Assembly (NCBI RefSeq): GCF_029784165.1 | Contig: NC_073696.1 | Span: 109,174,665 to 109,238,664 of the forward strand | DNA length: 64,000 bases | Direction of reading: 5' to 3' | From: Wyeomyia smithii | Lineage: Eukaryota > Arthropoda > Insecta > Diptera > Culicidae | Shown here: piece by piece, positions 31,782 to 42,801 of the stretch | Numbering within the stretch: position 1 is the first letter of the stretch | Layout: every line of letters begins with the position of its first letter | Notes under the pieces: model-generated | The model's database searches: none | Told to the model about the DNA's origin: nothing | What the model saw: the letters and a program-made list of their open reading frames with translations, nothing else | Position numbers and translations under genes: made by a program

Positions 31782-32500
31782 TGTCCTAAGAAAGGCAATT
31801 TGCTGTTCAAAATTAGATATAATGCGGATTACAACCTTTGTGTTGCCCCGACAGTGGGAGAATATGGTATTTTGACAACACACACTGAAAAAGTTGCTTC
31901 AACATTTAGGAAATTAGACGACCGTGGCAGACTTTGAGTGCCAGGGTCCAGCACAGAATGTTTGCTTGTTTTGTTGCCAAAATAAGGCAAAATTTCATCG
32001 CAAAGAAGAAGGCCAAAGCCCGCAATCGGCAAATCGAAACGTTTGCTGCTACTGCGCTGCTGCTAAGATATGTGACCAACTGGCAGGTGATTTGTTCAGG
32101 CCGGAAGCAAATTCGGAAAGCCAGCTGATACTGTTGTAATCAGCTGCTGCTACTGCTAATATAGGACCGTCCAACCATTTACCAAAATAATGTAATTAGT
32201 TTGACCAGAAGCAAGATCTTCTATAGCTCAAAAAGTGCATTGTCGGCTAACTAGGTATACTATCCTTCCGACCTTTCTATGGAAAGTCAGCAAGCGACCA
32301 ATCAGCGTATGTAATTTTTGTTTCAACAAAACTTGACAATTTTTAATAGTGCAATAGTTCGCATAATCAAACAGGAATTTTCTGCATTCGGGCGGATGTG
32401 TGTATAATTTTCCAATCGATTGCTGCAAGAATGAAGGACACCGGTTGAAAACAGACCGACTTATAGTCATTTGAAAATGAAAATATTTCGTCTCCATTCC
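31782..32500 (-). repeat. Repeat unit with CCAAT, TATA-like site, 3' stem-loop
   Basis: Read leftward: an ATTGG/CCAAT box at 32296-32305, an ACCGTCCTATATTAG stretch near 32158-32172 in the TATA position, a GCAGCAGC-rich body, and at 31782-31797 a 16-nt TGCCTT-TCTT-AGGACA stem-loop with one mismatch, preceded by CAGCAAAT. The same order occurs in the unit at 36449-37210. No coherent ORF on the minus strand. Function unknown. Confidence 0.45.
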
Positions 32501-35499
32501 GTTAAAAGATTTTCATTATAGCTCCCTATGTAGTAGGCTAAAAAAGACGTAGTTCTACATAAAAAATCAATTTTTCGCCACAAATTTATTCATGTTATTC
32601 GCAATTAACATCATATTGTAAATGCGGTATACTTTATTCTTATACTCAGGGCCAGATTTGGGAGCATGAGGGCCGAGGCAGATATTTTCGTGGGGCCTTC
32701 TTTTCGTAAAACATTTACAGGTAAGAAAATACAAATTGTGAAATGACTTCAAGCTCCATTGGAAGGTGACGAGCAAAAAACGGTCTTCACTCTGCCTTCC
32801 CGTCTGTTATATCTGGCCTAAGACTAGGGAGGCATCTCGAGTCGGTGGGCTCGGGGCATTTGACCCTTCCCCACCTTACATCCGGACCTGCTTATGCTCT
32901 TTTTATTAACTCATAGTTCTGGTTAAAATCCATTCAATAAATAATAGGAATTTTCGAACAAGAAAAAGTTTCAGTTTCAGCTATTTAAAGCTAACGCTAA
33001 CGCTAAAGCTAACGCTTATTTTGGTTGAACGAATAGATGTACTGCGAATGGCTGGCTACGCCATTTTCTTTAATGCTACAATGGCCAAACGTGCAGTTTG
33101 CTTAGAATTCAAATTTCTCCTCAAATTTGGGAAGTGAATCCAAAATCAATTAATATTTAGACAACAATGGATCACTCCTGATACTATCAATCTCATATTG
33201 GATTTTCATGAGCTAGTATGTCGCTAGATGTCGCGACTCAAACTGATGCTATCAAGACTACCATTACGGGTGGTACGATAGATGCCAGTTGAGGAATTTG
33301 CATTTTCATCCCGATTCAACCAGGATAATGACATGGCTAAATGATGTCCAGTCGAAATGATCTGATGCAGATAAAATCCTATGTACAACACAGGTCTTTG
33401 CATCAACTCGTCAAGCCGTCAGCGTGAATCAGCACGGTGAAGTCAATTAATTAAACCTCTGAACCGTGCTTCAAAAAAAAGAGATAATAATAAACTGTTT
33501 TTATTATCACCACCTACTCCGTGCTAGGTGACACCCCCATTGGTGAAAGAGAGTCCGTCGCTGGTGAATTCGGTTTAAAATGTCCTCTGGCCTCTCCGCC
33601 CAACCCTCTTCCACCCTCGAAACGTCAACGCCAAACCAAACCGACCCATGAACTTTCAGCAGGCAGAAGCGCGATAATCCGTAATTGATTTTGTCTACCG
33701 GTCTGTATGATTTGCGGTGTGTGCCGACCGAGAGACTCCGCGCAGCCAACGTGCCAGACGGATGCACTGACTCCGATTGTGACGAACTGATAAACTGACA
33801 CGCAGGCAGTCGCAAATCGACCGTTGTGATCTTATTATCCAAGGGGATACATGCCAATCAGCGATGGCCTATGTCATGTTTTGGCATGCGGCGGCTCGAG
33901 CCGTTCTCCTGAAATGCAAATCGAATACGAGTTGAACATTAGGATTAAAACGGGGATAGAATGCCGGTGGCCTTCTATCGTTGGTTATAACGCCAAACAG
34001 AACGGAACGCCAGCAAAGCAGAAATTATCTCCGCCGTTATTTGAATTTAATTATGTATCGCCTCTCCCAGTGCCATCAAGACGCGCCCGCTGATGGATGG
34101 CGATTTAAGCTTTATGTTCGCCACCTTGCAATTCATTATGTGGATGCAACACTAGTAAGCAGCTTAACGCTCCAGTGCTCAATGCCGCCTTTGGACGGAC
34201 TTAGTTGTACCTCTAAAAAGCTTCAATCAATACTCAAAAAATGTTTATAAAGTTTCATAGTGATTTTTTCGAAGTCCGTCTGAAAATAATTCGGGCACTA
34301 GAGAGTTAAAGTTATGACTAATTTTCATGCAAGGCTTTTCCTTGGGCTCGTGAATTTACACTACAGATAAATAGAATAACAGAAGGTTTCAGTGGAAGTA
34401 TAAATAGGTTTAATGTTTAAAAACGTGAAGCACAATCGAAGTATCGACAATAAAACATGGATGCTAGATTGCTGTTTTACAGCATGACCTTCTGGTGTCT
34501 TTCCAACTGAAGCATTTTGACCGCAAATGTTAATAATTTTGTACAACCAGGGAGATATGTGTACGTCGTCAAACGGATTTTGGTCGCAAATAAACAAAAA
34601 TCATAAAAACATAATTAGTGACATTTCAGCAGCATTCTTCAAACTATTCGATCACGGTTGGTACTGATGATGATGATACAGAGATCAAACAGATTATTAA
34701 TTCATGCAATTTATTTTTCAAAAAAATGTGTTAATTAAACTCATCTGCCGGTGCATTATTGTCAATCATTAAGTGATAAAGCTATCACATAGAATACACC
34801 CTGTGTCAAAGTTGAGAGATTAATCCGCACGTGGTGGGATAGTCGGTGTGGATGATTTACGGGTTTTGCGTTCACCATCTTTTGCAAATAGTGCAATATT
34901 TTTCACGAGTAAACATTATTTATATTAACAGGCAGAAATAATATTTTATTTAAACGCTAGTAGAATACACTCTAGTACACTAACAGTCCTACCGCCAAAA
35001 AGCTGCTGGTGGCAATCCGAAACAAACCAGATGAATTTATTGAATTCGTGGTATTGATAATTTAGACTAGAAATATTTGTATACACTGAAATGACGCACG
35101 TTTCCGAATTCGCATTAGTTTGTCGTGGATCAACATGTTCACGATACGATTATATGTACCAGCTTCTAACAGATTTTGCACAAACTGTTGTTTATTGACT
35201 CTCGCTTTTTATCTGTGTCACAGAGAAATCAATTTGATATGCAAACAACACTACACACTTTGGGTTTAATCGTTGCTGTAGGACAAGCTTAATAACGTCA
35301 AGGATACATTGAAAATAAAAATGGTACAACAAAAAGGTCGAATTTACTAACTGCAAGTTTTCAATTTGAAATTTTGTAAATTTTTCAATTCATCGTTGCG
35401 GTTTCTTCAAATTTTTCTTTTCAGGAAAATTTTTCAGGTTTCAGAAAAATAACGTTTTGCTTAGAAAATGCAGCTCTTTCAGATGATATAAAATATCAC
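32501..35499. other. Intergenic, partly single-copy looking
   Basis: No gene supported. At about 32646-32740 there is a block ('cagggccagatttggg...ggggcctt...aaaacattta.aggtaag') that recurs near 47376-47460 and looks like a transposon end. Bases about 33450-34250 are GC-balanced and free of recognised repeats, with TAAT-containing motifs, which could be regulatory; nothing in the sequence proves it. Confidence 0.4.
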
Positions 35500-36448
35500 A
35501 GGAGGGTTGTGTGCAAAGCCACGACCGCAAGGATGAAGTAGAATACTTTTACAAGAAAACCCGGCTGCTTGCGTGTCAGTCATTTTTTAATTTGTTATTC
35601 AATTCAATATCGGATAAGATACCGATCACATCTTTGCGTTATCACTGACAGTGCGAATAAAGAATTCCTTGTGATAAAATAAACAGTGAAAAGCTGTTTT
35701 AACACTCAAAACTAGACGGCTCATGTGTTGTCAAAATGAGTCAACTTTTCATTGAATGCATTTACTAGTGCCCGCTATCGCACAGAGACTGCATTCCACT
35801 AAAGTGCCTCACTGCATCAGCCGCTATCGATGCTGAGATTCGCTGCAACTAATGCACTATCCATTGCCATGCCACAGCTGTGGCCGCTATCCGCCTGGTA
35901 TCCACTGCACTGCTGCTGCTGCTGCTAAGGGAAGACTGCGGTTGTCGCTGTCTAGAACTATTATGAGCGGCTTCGACTGAAACAGGCTCTTATATAGGGA
36001 TGAAAAACCTATCGATAGTAGTAGGAAATCATCAATAACTATCGATAGCAATTTCAGTCGATAATTCCTATCCTTACTCTTATACAGACAAATAGCAAAT
36101 TTAAAATGGCAAGGTCTATGATTCTGTCGACCGTGCTTGGGAAGCAATCATATTAACGACTAATCACATCTGTCAAATTTCGCGCTTCAACAAGGATTGA
36201 CCATTCTCAATAATATAATTGCTTGTCATGATTTGGACTTGATAATTTTTCAATTTTGATTATGCGAAAAATTAATTTTTATGCTGATAATGAAAGCTTT
36301 TCGGATGTTGTGCTCATGACTGAAGGTAAAGATAATTCAGTACGTTCTGAGACACGGAGATGAAGCCAAATATATATTTGTTCCAAATTTCTTGAAAGTG
36401 TAAATTGATTTAAGAGAAAATATTAACTCTTCAATTAGGTTTTTATTT
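35500..36448 (-). repeat. Upstream-duplicated promoter-like repeat, unit 1
   Basis: Aligned with unit 2 at a spacing of about 865-930 bp: 'cacatctttgcgttatcactg', 'gtgcgaataaag', 'aatgcatttactagtg', 'accacagctgtgg'-like and 'ggctcttatatag' blocks recur in order. On the minus strand TATATAAGAGCC lies at 35985-35996. Its CCAAT position reads 'gactaatcac', so that box is lost. A CAG/CTG-rich stretch fills the body. No stem-loop remains at its 3' end. Confidence 0.6.
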
Positions 36449-37210
36449 CATCCTGAAAAGGACAATTTGTTGTTTATTTCAATGTTTGATAATCACATCT
36501 TTGCGTTATCACTGGCAGTGCGAATAAAGTATTCCTTGGGGGAAAATAAACACTGAAAAGCTTTCCAGAACGTTCTTTTCATTGGATGCATTTGCTAGTG
36601 TGCCTGCTATCGCTCAGAGACAGCATTTCACTAAAATGCCACACTGCATCAGCTGGCCCTGCTTATATAGATGCTGAGACCAACGTCAACCGCTGCGCTA
36701 TCCCCGTTGCCACAGTAGTGGACGCTTCCGTTGCCATTGGTATCCGCTGCCCTGCATCACCTGGTCCTGCTATCGATGCTGAGACGCGCGCCGCTATCCG
36801 TTGCCATACCACAGCTGTGGTCGTTATCCGCTGCACTGCTACTGCTGCTGTATCCACTGCTGCTGTTAAGGGAGGACTGCTGTTGTCCCAGTCTAGAATT
36901 ATAATGAGCGGCTTTGGGTGAAACAGGCTCTTATATAGGCTGAATAGCACATTTCAAATGGCAAGGTCTATGATTCTGTCGACCGTGCTTGGGAAGATAT
37001 CATATAACGACCAATCAGAGGCCGAAGTTTCCGTTTTGACAAGGGTTGACTATTTTCAATAATACAATAGTTTGAAAAATAAAATTTCAATTATCTGCAT
37101 TTGGGAAGAATCTTAGAAGATTTTCCAATCTATTGCTGCAAGAACGAAGGTAATCCATCGTATACTAACCGATTTATTAGCATTTGAAATTGGACATATT
37201 TTTCACTTTT
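36449..37210 (-). repeat. Promoter-like repeat unit 2 with histone-type stem-loop
   Basis: On the minus strand: CCAAT box at 37010-37018, TATATAAGAGCC at 36926-36937, a CTCATTA initiator-like site about 30 bp further on, a CAG-rich body of about 450 bp without a convincing ORF, and TGTCCT-TTTC-AGGATG at 36449-36464 preceded by CAACAAAT. The loop TTTC and 6-bp stem (two G-T pairs) match the animal histone mRNA 3' stem-loop. This looks like a histone-style transcription unit without a histone, or a decayed derivative. Confidence 0.55.
36926..36937 (-). promoter_or_regulatory. TATA box, TATATAAGAGCC
   Basis: Strong TATA match on the minus strand, conserved between the two duplicated units (other copy 35985-35996), with a CCAAT box about 75 bp upstream in this unit only. 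Confidence 0.55.
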
Positions 37211-37441
37211 TTCGGTTTTAGATTTTCATTCTAAGTATTCTACTTCAAAACTGATATAGCTAAACAACCCATTTCTCCATTATAGGATTACTATCGATGT
37301 TAAGCTATTTTTTGTAGTTTTTATGAAAAACTAGCTGAATGTATCCGGCCTTTCTCATGTAAAAATATGCTAGGTATTATTTTCCTGATTTTTATATATT
37401 TTTCACCAACCTATGAAAATCAATGCTGGCTATGTCTTCTC

Positions 37442-38290
37442 TTTACGAACTAATTTCATTTTTGTCATATGACTTACATTTTGAGTTTAGTAAAGCGGGC
37501 GATGTATGCAGTTTGCGAGGATGCGAAAATGAACGGGAATAGAAGGTGTGACTTTTAGGCTTAGAAAAATTTTTCCCTCGTCCAGACGGGACTCGAACCC
37601 GCAATCTCCGTTGTCTCCGGCAAGGTGTTTTGGCCAATTAAACTACTGGGAAAGGTATAAATAGTTCTAAACCAAAGTCGAACCACCCTCTACTATTGCG
37701 AGATTGCGGGCTCGAGTCCCGTCTGGACGAGGGAAAATTTTTTCTAAGCCTAAAAGTCACACCTTCTATTCCCGTTCATTTTCGCATCCTCGCAAACTGC
37801 ATACATTGCCCGCTTTACTAAACTTAAAATGTAAGTCATATGACAAAAATGAAATTAGTTCGTTAAGTAAATTTAGCCAACGGAGCTCTTCCGTGATACG
37901 CGTTTGGAGTCTAGCGAGAAACTGAAGTGTCTCGTCGCTTGCGCCGCTGTAGATATAATAAGTCGTTATACACTGTGTGCGTGAAGAGATCACTCTCTCA
38001 GTTACAAAAATAAAAAACTCCCACCGGGCAGTGTGTGCAGTTCATCGTTGGCGTGCAGAGATACGGGAACACAATAGTAGAGGGTGATTCGACTTTGGTT
38101 TAGAACTATTTATACCTTTCCCAGTAGTTTAATTGGCCAAAACACCTTGCCGGAGACAACGGAGATTGCGGGTTCGAGTCCCGTCTGGACGAGGAAAAAA
38201 AAATTCTAAGCCTAAAAGTCACACCTTCTATTCCCGTTCATTTTCGCATCCTCGCAAACCGCATACATTGCCCGCTTTACTAAACTTAAT
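37442..38290. mobile_element. Composite inverted repeat of a tRNA-like SINE (family D)
   Basis: Three copies of one tRNA-like module: a minus copy (37442-37697), a plus partial copy lacking the A-box half (about 37698-37870), and a plus copy (about 38083-38290). Each full copy carries 'agtagtttaattggcc' as an A-box-like part and GGTTCGAGTCC as a B box, then a shared 'agcctaaaagtcacacc...cgctttactaaact' tail. The whole 849 bp is flanked by ATGTCTTCTC at 37432-37441 and 38291-38300, as if it had inserted as a unit. About 210 bp between copies 2 and 3 is unassigned. Confidence 0.7.
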
Positions 38291-38504
38291 ATGTCTTCTC
38301 GTTTTACTTTTCTTTGCAAACAATATAATATTCGATATTTTCTTCTGCTTTTCACAGCGTTTCAGATACCAGCGAACGCCATCTTGAATTTGAAAATAGC
38401 GTTGGACACCCGTTGTTATTTTTGTTGGTATAATCACCGTTACTTCATATGTATCGTATTAATTGATATTTTTCGGTGAACAATTACAGAACATTTCTTA
38501 CTTT

Positions 38505-38550
38505 GCGTGACGTTTCGGCCTACTGTTGCGTTTCAGCCATCTTCTGACGC
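38505..38550 (-). ncRNA. Hammerhead-like motif, left arm
   Basis: In element sense: stem I GCGT/ACGC, core CAGAAGA, a stem II of at least GGC/GCC, then GAAAC and GTC. Hammerhead ribozymes are known from Penelope pseudo-LTRs. The core differs from the consensus CUGANGA at the U, so activity is doubtful. Confidence 0.5.
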
Positions 38551-38699
38551 CTGCAATTTTATTTAAAAAACAAACATTTTTTTAAAATACATAAAAAACA
38601 CATAAAAACGTTTTGTCATAATTGTCGCTTTTTTTTTTCCTTTCACAACTCACAATTCGATCGCCGCAGCTTTTCGTCACCTCTTTCAGCGCCGCACGA

Positions 38700-39431
38700 T
38701 CAGGTATCACTGTCTGGCGAGTGTGCTGTGATGCTGTGTCGATCGTCGCATTTGTTTCCTCTCCACCGTCCGTTGTTTGTGCCTTGCCGTAGCTTTACCA
38801 CAAGCGCATTGTAGTTGGTGTTGAACGTTCCGCACTCACGCTGGAGGTCCACCGCGTTGCGTTCGCCAACCAACTTGATGTGGAATGTCTCTGCTGTGAT
38901 TCTGCTTTCCTGGTCAACAATACGTTCTAGGATCGTCACTTTTTCGAAATCAAACACATGTCCGTCACCTAGCGTGTGTTGTGTCAGGCCCGTTCGGTTG
39001 TCTTTGCGTTTGATGTCATTTTTATGCACTCCTATTCTTGTGTCCAACTTTCTGCTCGTCTGCCCAACATACATTTTTCCATCTCCAGTTCCACAGGGGA
39101 TAGAATATACAACATTTTTTTGTTGCCCTGGTGGAATGTTATCTTTGAGTTTGCTGAAAATAACGTCTTTTACTTTATTTTTGGGTTTGACGGCTAGTGT
39201 CAACCCGTTCTTTTTGAGCGTTTTTTGCAGTTTCTCACTCAAGCATGGAACATACGGCGTCGTAACATATTTGGTCTCCTCTTTTTCACCATTATTTTGC
39301 AGTCCGTTGTAGTGTTTGTGTACCCTTTGTGCCAGAACATTTTGGACGAACCACTCAGGATAGTTGTTGCATTTAAGTATATTTTTGACCTTTTTTATCG
39401 CCTGTGGACGATTTTCCGCAACATTCAACAT
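38700..39431 (-). pseudogene. Penelope GIY-YIG endonuclease, C-terminal fragment (left)
   Basis: An open frame of 243 codons, but only the tail of the Penelope protein. The GIY-YIG nuclease starts at VVYSIPC (GIY position) and GKMYVGQTSRKLDTRI (YIG position with the conserved Arg), followed by FEKVTILERI and a Glu-containing ESRITAETFHIK helix. The preceding 100 residues belong to the linker after RT; no RT motifs remain upstream. This domain nicks DNA for target-primed insertion in Penelope elements. Without RT the copy is non-autonomous. Confidence 0.85.
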
Positions 39432-39449
39432 GGCTCAGTTTTTCCACCA

Positions 39450-39982
39450 AACTGCAAAAAACGCTCAAAAAGAACGGGTTGACACTAGCCGTCAAACCCA
39501 AAAATAAAGTAAAAGACGTTATTTTCAGCAAACTCAAAGATACCATTCCACCAGGGCAACAATAAAATGTTGTATATTCTATCCCCTGTGGAACTGGAGA
39601 TGGAAAAATGTATGTTGGGCAGACGAGCAGTAAGTTGGACACAAGAATAGGAGTGCATAAAAATGACATCAAACGCAAAGACAACCGAACGGGCCTGACA
39701 CAACACACGCTAGGTGACGGACATGTGTTTGATTTCGAAAAAGTGACGATCCTAGAACGTATTGTTGACCAGGAAAGCAGAATCACAGCAGAGACATTCC
39801 ACATCAAGTTGGTTGGCGAACGCAACGCGGTGAACCTCCAGCGTGAGTGCGGAACGTTCAACACCAACTACAATGCGCTTGTGGTAAAGCTGCGGCAAGG
39901 CACAAACAGCGGACGGTGGAGAGGAAACAAATGCGACGATCGACACAGCATCACAGCACACCCGCCAGACAGTGATACCTGA
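39450..39982 (+). pseudogene. Penelope GIY-YIG fragment, right inverted copy
   Basis: Reverse-complement partner of the left copy. It starts at the KLQKTLKKNG segment, has an in-frame TAA just before the NVVYSIPC motif (near 39566), and then reads GKMYVGQTSSKLDTRI through to the same C terminus. The stop codon separates the linker from the nuclease, so this copy is dead. Confidence 0.85.
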
Positions 39983-40129
39983 TCGTGCGGCGCTGAAAGA
40001 GGTGACGAAAAGCTGCGGCGATCGAATTGTGAGTTGTGAAGAAAAAAAAGCGACAATTATGACAAAACGTTTTTATGTGTTTTTTTTATGTATTTTTTAA
40101 AAATGTTTGTTTTTTAAATAAAATTGCAG

Positions 40130-40175
40130 GCGTCAGAAGATGGCTGAAACGCAACAGTAGGCCGAAACGTCACGC
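40130..40175 (+). ncRNA. Hammerhead-like motif, right arm
   Basis: Same 46-nt motif as at 38505-38550, in the plus orientation: GCGT, CAGAAGA, stem II region, GAAAC, GTC, ACGC. Located 3' of the GIY-YIG reading frame, where Penelope pseudo-LTR ribozymes are expected. Confidence 0.5.
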
Positions 40176-40230
40176 AAAGTAAGAAATGTTTTGTAATTGT
40201 TCACCGAAAAATATCAATTAATACGATACA

Positions 40231-40837
40231 CCCGTTGTCATTTTCTGAACATAGTTCTCTTTTTAGGAATATCTACATTATTTAAACATTTTACTCAGTT
40301 TTACACAACTTGCGAAAATAACGTCCAAGTCTTCTTCTTTTTTTTAGTAAGCTTTCCAGAAAATGTAAGTCGTCATGTGGGATTCAAAAGTTGGCGCCGG
40401 ACTGTATATTTGGATTCTGGAAGTCATCTCGATACCGAGCATGTACATACTGCAGAACATATATTCGTTTTTCGCAATCTTCTAAAACCGAAAGTCGCCA
40501 AAATACCAATGTTGGGAGGTTTGTAAACGTTTTCCACAGTTATATACTGCTTCCCACAAACCAAAAGTCGCCATCTTTGTTTAAAAAAAACAGTGAACAT
40601 TATATTCCGGTTCCTAGACATCGACTTCTAGCCATGACCGACCGATGGCATGATTGTTATCGTACTCATTCAAAAAGCTCCCACAATGCAATGAAAGACC
40701 TGACTCTTATCAATTAAGACCCCCTCTCTCTTTGTTATTTGCCCCTTTAAAAATAACCTTTTTACTTAATTGCTTTTTGTAACTTGTAATGTTTTAAACG
40801 TTTTTTTTTCACAGTGGTCGCTTTTTACACGGCTTTT
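40231..40837. other. Intergenic repeat debris
   Basis: No gene. Contains a loose match ('ccgaaagtcgcc' and similar phrases) to the tandem repeat at 1370-1780. Confidence 0.4.
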
Positions 40838-40920
40838 TTTACGCGGATTCCGGAATATACCCGTATTTTTTACGCGGATTCATGAATTTACGCGGTGTTT
40901 TTTTTTGCGCGGATTTTGAT
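40838..40920. repeat. Short ACGCGGATTCCGG minisatellite
   Basis: Three to four units like those at 28430-28770. Confidence 0.75.
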
Positions 40921-41892
40921 TCTGCAGTTTGGAGCGAACCCTTTTGTTCGGCTACAAGCTAGACCTATTTTCAACAGATAGTATTTGGTATTTGATGTCC
41001 AGATAAAGTTGTCACGACTTATTCATACCCCGAAATCAAGCAATTATGTGTTATGTTTTCGCACAGCTTTTATATGCACCAAAAAAACGCAAAAATTAAT
41101 TAAGACTCGAGTTTTTGTGTGTATAGTGCAGTGACGTAAACACTAAGATCAACTGTATAAAAACACTATAGATAATAGGGTAAGGAACGGCTTAAGCAGT
41201 GGCGCCTATTTTAATTAGTCGAAGAAAGCAGGCCTCAAACTCCTGAGTTTTGATCAATATCGACAATTTCAATGATGGAAATGAAAACTTTGATTGTTTA
41301 GCTGTCTTACGATTATAAGAAATACCGTTAATCGCAAAGAAACCTGTGAACAAATATCAATCGAAACAAATCAACCTATATTGCAGTTATTCAGGAGCAC
41401 CTCGGGTGCTGAAAAAAAACGCTTGCAAAACAGATGGAAACTGCTCAAAATAGGTTCGGGGTGATTGGAAGAGTGTCTCTCGATTGGTAACTGCAATTGA
41501 TTATTGTTAAAGTTTGCTAACTTAGTTTAACAATCTGAAAACAAGTTTTGACAGAGAAAAAAATATAGAACAGATTGATATACTTCTGTTTGAATTTCAC
41601 CCAATACATTTCGAGTATTTCGTCTTAATACACAGGCGGTTTTAAAGGAGATCTGGCAACACAGCCAATGGAACAAACCCGCGTTTTTACTAGCTCCGTT
41701 TATTTTTTTTTCTATGTTATTCAACAAGATGTGTCCATGAAACTTAGCAAATTTTTTCCTGTTTGTACTATCGCGTGTGCCAGTAGTGAAATATATTCGG
41801 TAAAAGTTAGATACAGGGTGAAAATTTACTTAGAAGATTTGTGATTTGTGAAAAAGTAATGGCTGAATCAAGAGAGGCCGTTTCGTTGTGTG
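40921..41892. other. Intergenic, nothing identified
   Basis: AT-rich sequence without a supported gene or recognised element. Confidence 0.45.
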
Positions 41893-41894
41893 TA

Positions 41895-42799
41895 GGGGAA
41901 AGTAGGTAAAGACGGACACCCTAAGGTTTAATCTAAATAATTACTTAGGTATTGCTATTAAGATCGCAGTAGTCATACAAATCGAAACTTAAGGTCATTT
42001 GTTTTCATAATCATTTTTGGTATTAGTGAACTTCCTCCAAGTTTTATGTGTTTTGGGTCTTCAAAAATAAGACTACAAATTGCTGTTTTTTGACATGGTT
42101 GGGAAAGTCGGACACTTGGGGTGGGTAAGATGGACACTACGAAGGTAAAAGTGGACACTAAAAAAAAAGATGTAGTACGTTAAGTATTCTTTTGATTTAT
42201 GTGTTAAGTGATACGTTATTAGAGTCCATCTATACATCACGTGAACAGTTTGAGAGGATGGGTTTCGGTAAATGGCGAAAATTCTCCGCCTATATGGCCT
42301 GTTCTAACTGCTAAGTGATTAATATCTGCTGGTTTCTCTCGCGGGTGTACTTTGTGAACATCTGTAGTACACAACAGATGCTACATGTGAAAATTCTTGG
42401 AAAATCCGTGTGTCCTTCTTTCCCTACCTTAGTGTGTCCGTCTTGCCCGACGTGGTTTTAAATTTTTCAAATGATTGTAGCTCTTCATCGAAACATCGAA
42501 AATCTGCTGGATTTTCACTAGAAAACCGAGGAAAGACTAAATAATCACTTTACTATTGTGAACAAATGAAAACACGTAAGTTCCACAAGTTTTTCGCTAT
42601 TTTCCGTGGAATAAAAAATTACATCAAATAGCGCGTTCACGAAAATATTCTTTGTTTTACTTACAAATTTGACAGTTTGCTTGCTGAAAACCGATAATGC
42701 AACTCAAAAGCATCACTTAACTATCATTATACATTCTAGTTTGTGGAATATTAAAAGTGTCCATCTTACCCGCAGTGTCCATCTTTACCTACTTTCCCC
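41895..42799. mobile_element. TA-flanked MITE, 905 bp, 25-bp TIRs
   Basis: The ends are GGGGAAAGTAGGTAAAGACG... and its reverse complement, matching over 25 bp with one mismatch. TA lies at 41893-41894 and 42800-42801. The interior repeats 'tggacac/gtgtcc' motifs and encodes no transposase. TA duplication suggests mobilisation by a Tc1/mariner-type enzyme. Confidence 0.85.
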
Positions 42800-42801
42800 T
42801 A

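Larger units (their letters stand above)
38450..40230. mobile_element. Penelope-like element remnant, head-to-head inverted
   Basis: The left arm 38450-39233 (minus) and right arm 39449-40230 (plus) are near-identical reverse complements, each the 3' end of one retroelement including its GIY-YIG endonuclease and 3' untranslated region. The 215-bp centre continues the left copy further upstream. An 'acacccgttgttatt/acacccgttgtcatt' near-repeat lies at 38406 and at 40228. Penelope-like elements encode RT plus GIY-YIG and often sit in tandem or inverted arrangements; here the RT is missing. Confidence 0.85.

Noticed and set aside
31924..32160. Possible histone H2A-like coding fragment on the plus strand (KAKARNR, LAGD)
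   Set aside because: The matches are a few residues spread over three frames, the core GLQFPVGR region is absent, and the strand is opposite to the nearby histone-type stem-loop.
37560..37660. Genuine tRNA gene
   Set aside because: The B box is good but the A box is atypical, no acceptor-stem pairing is evident and the module is repeated with a long shared tail, so it is SINE-like.
38815..39312. 165-codon plus-strand frame
   Set aside because: Antisense shadow of the Penelope GIY-YIG frame.
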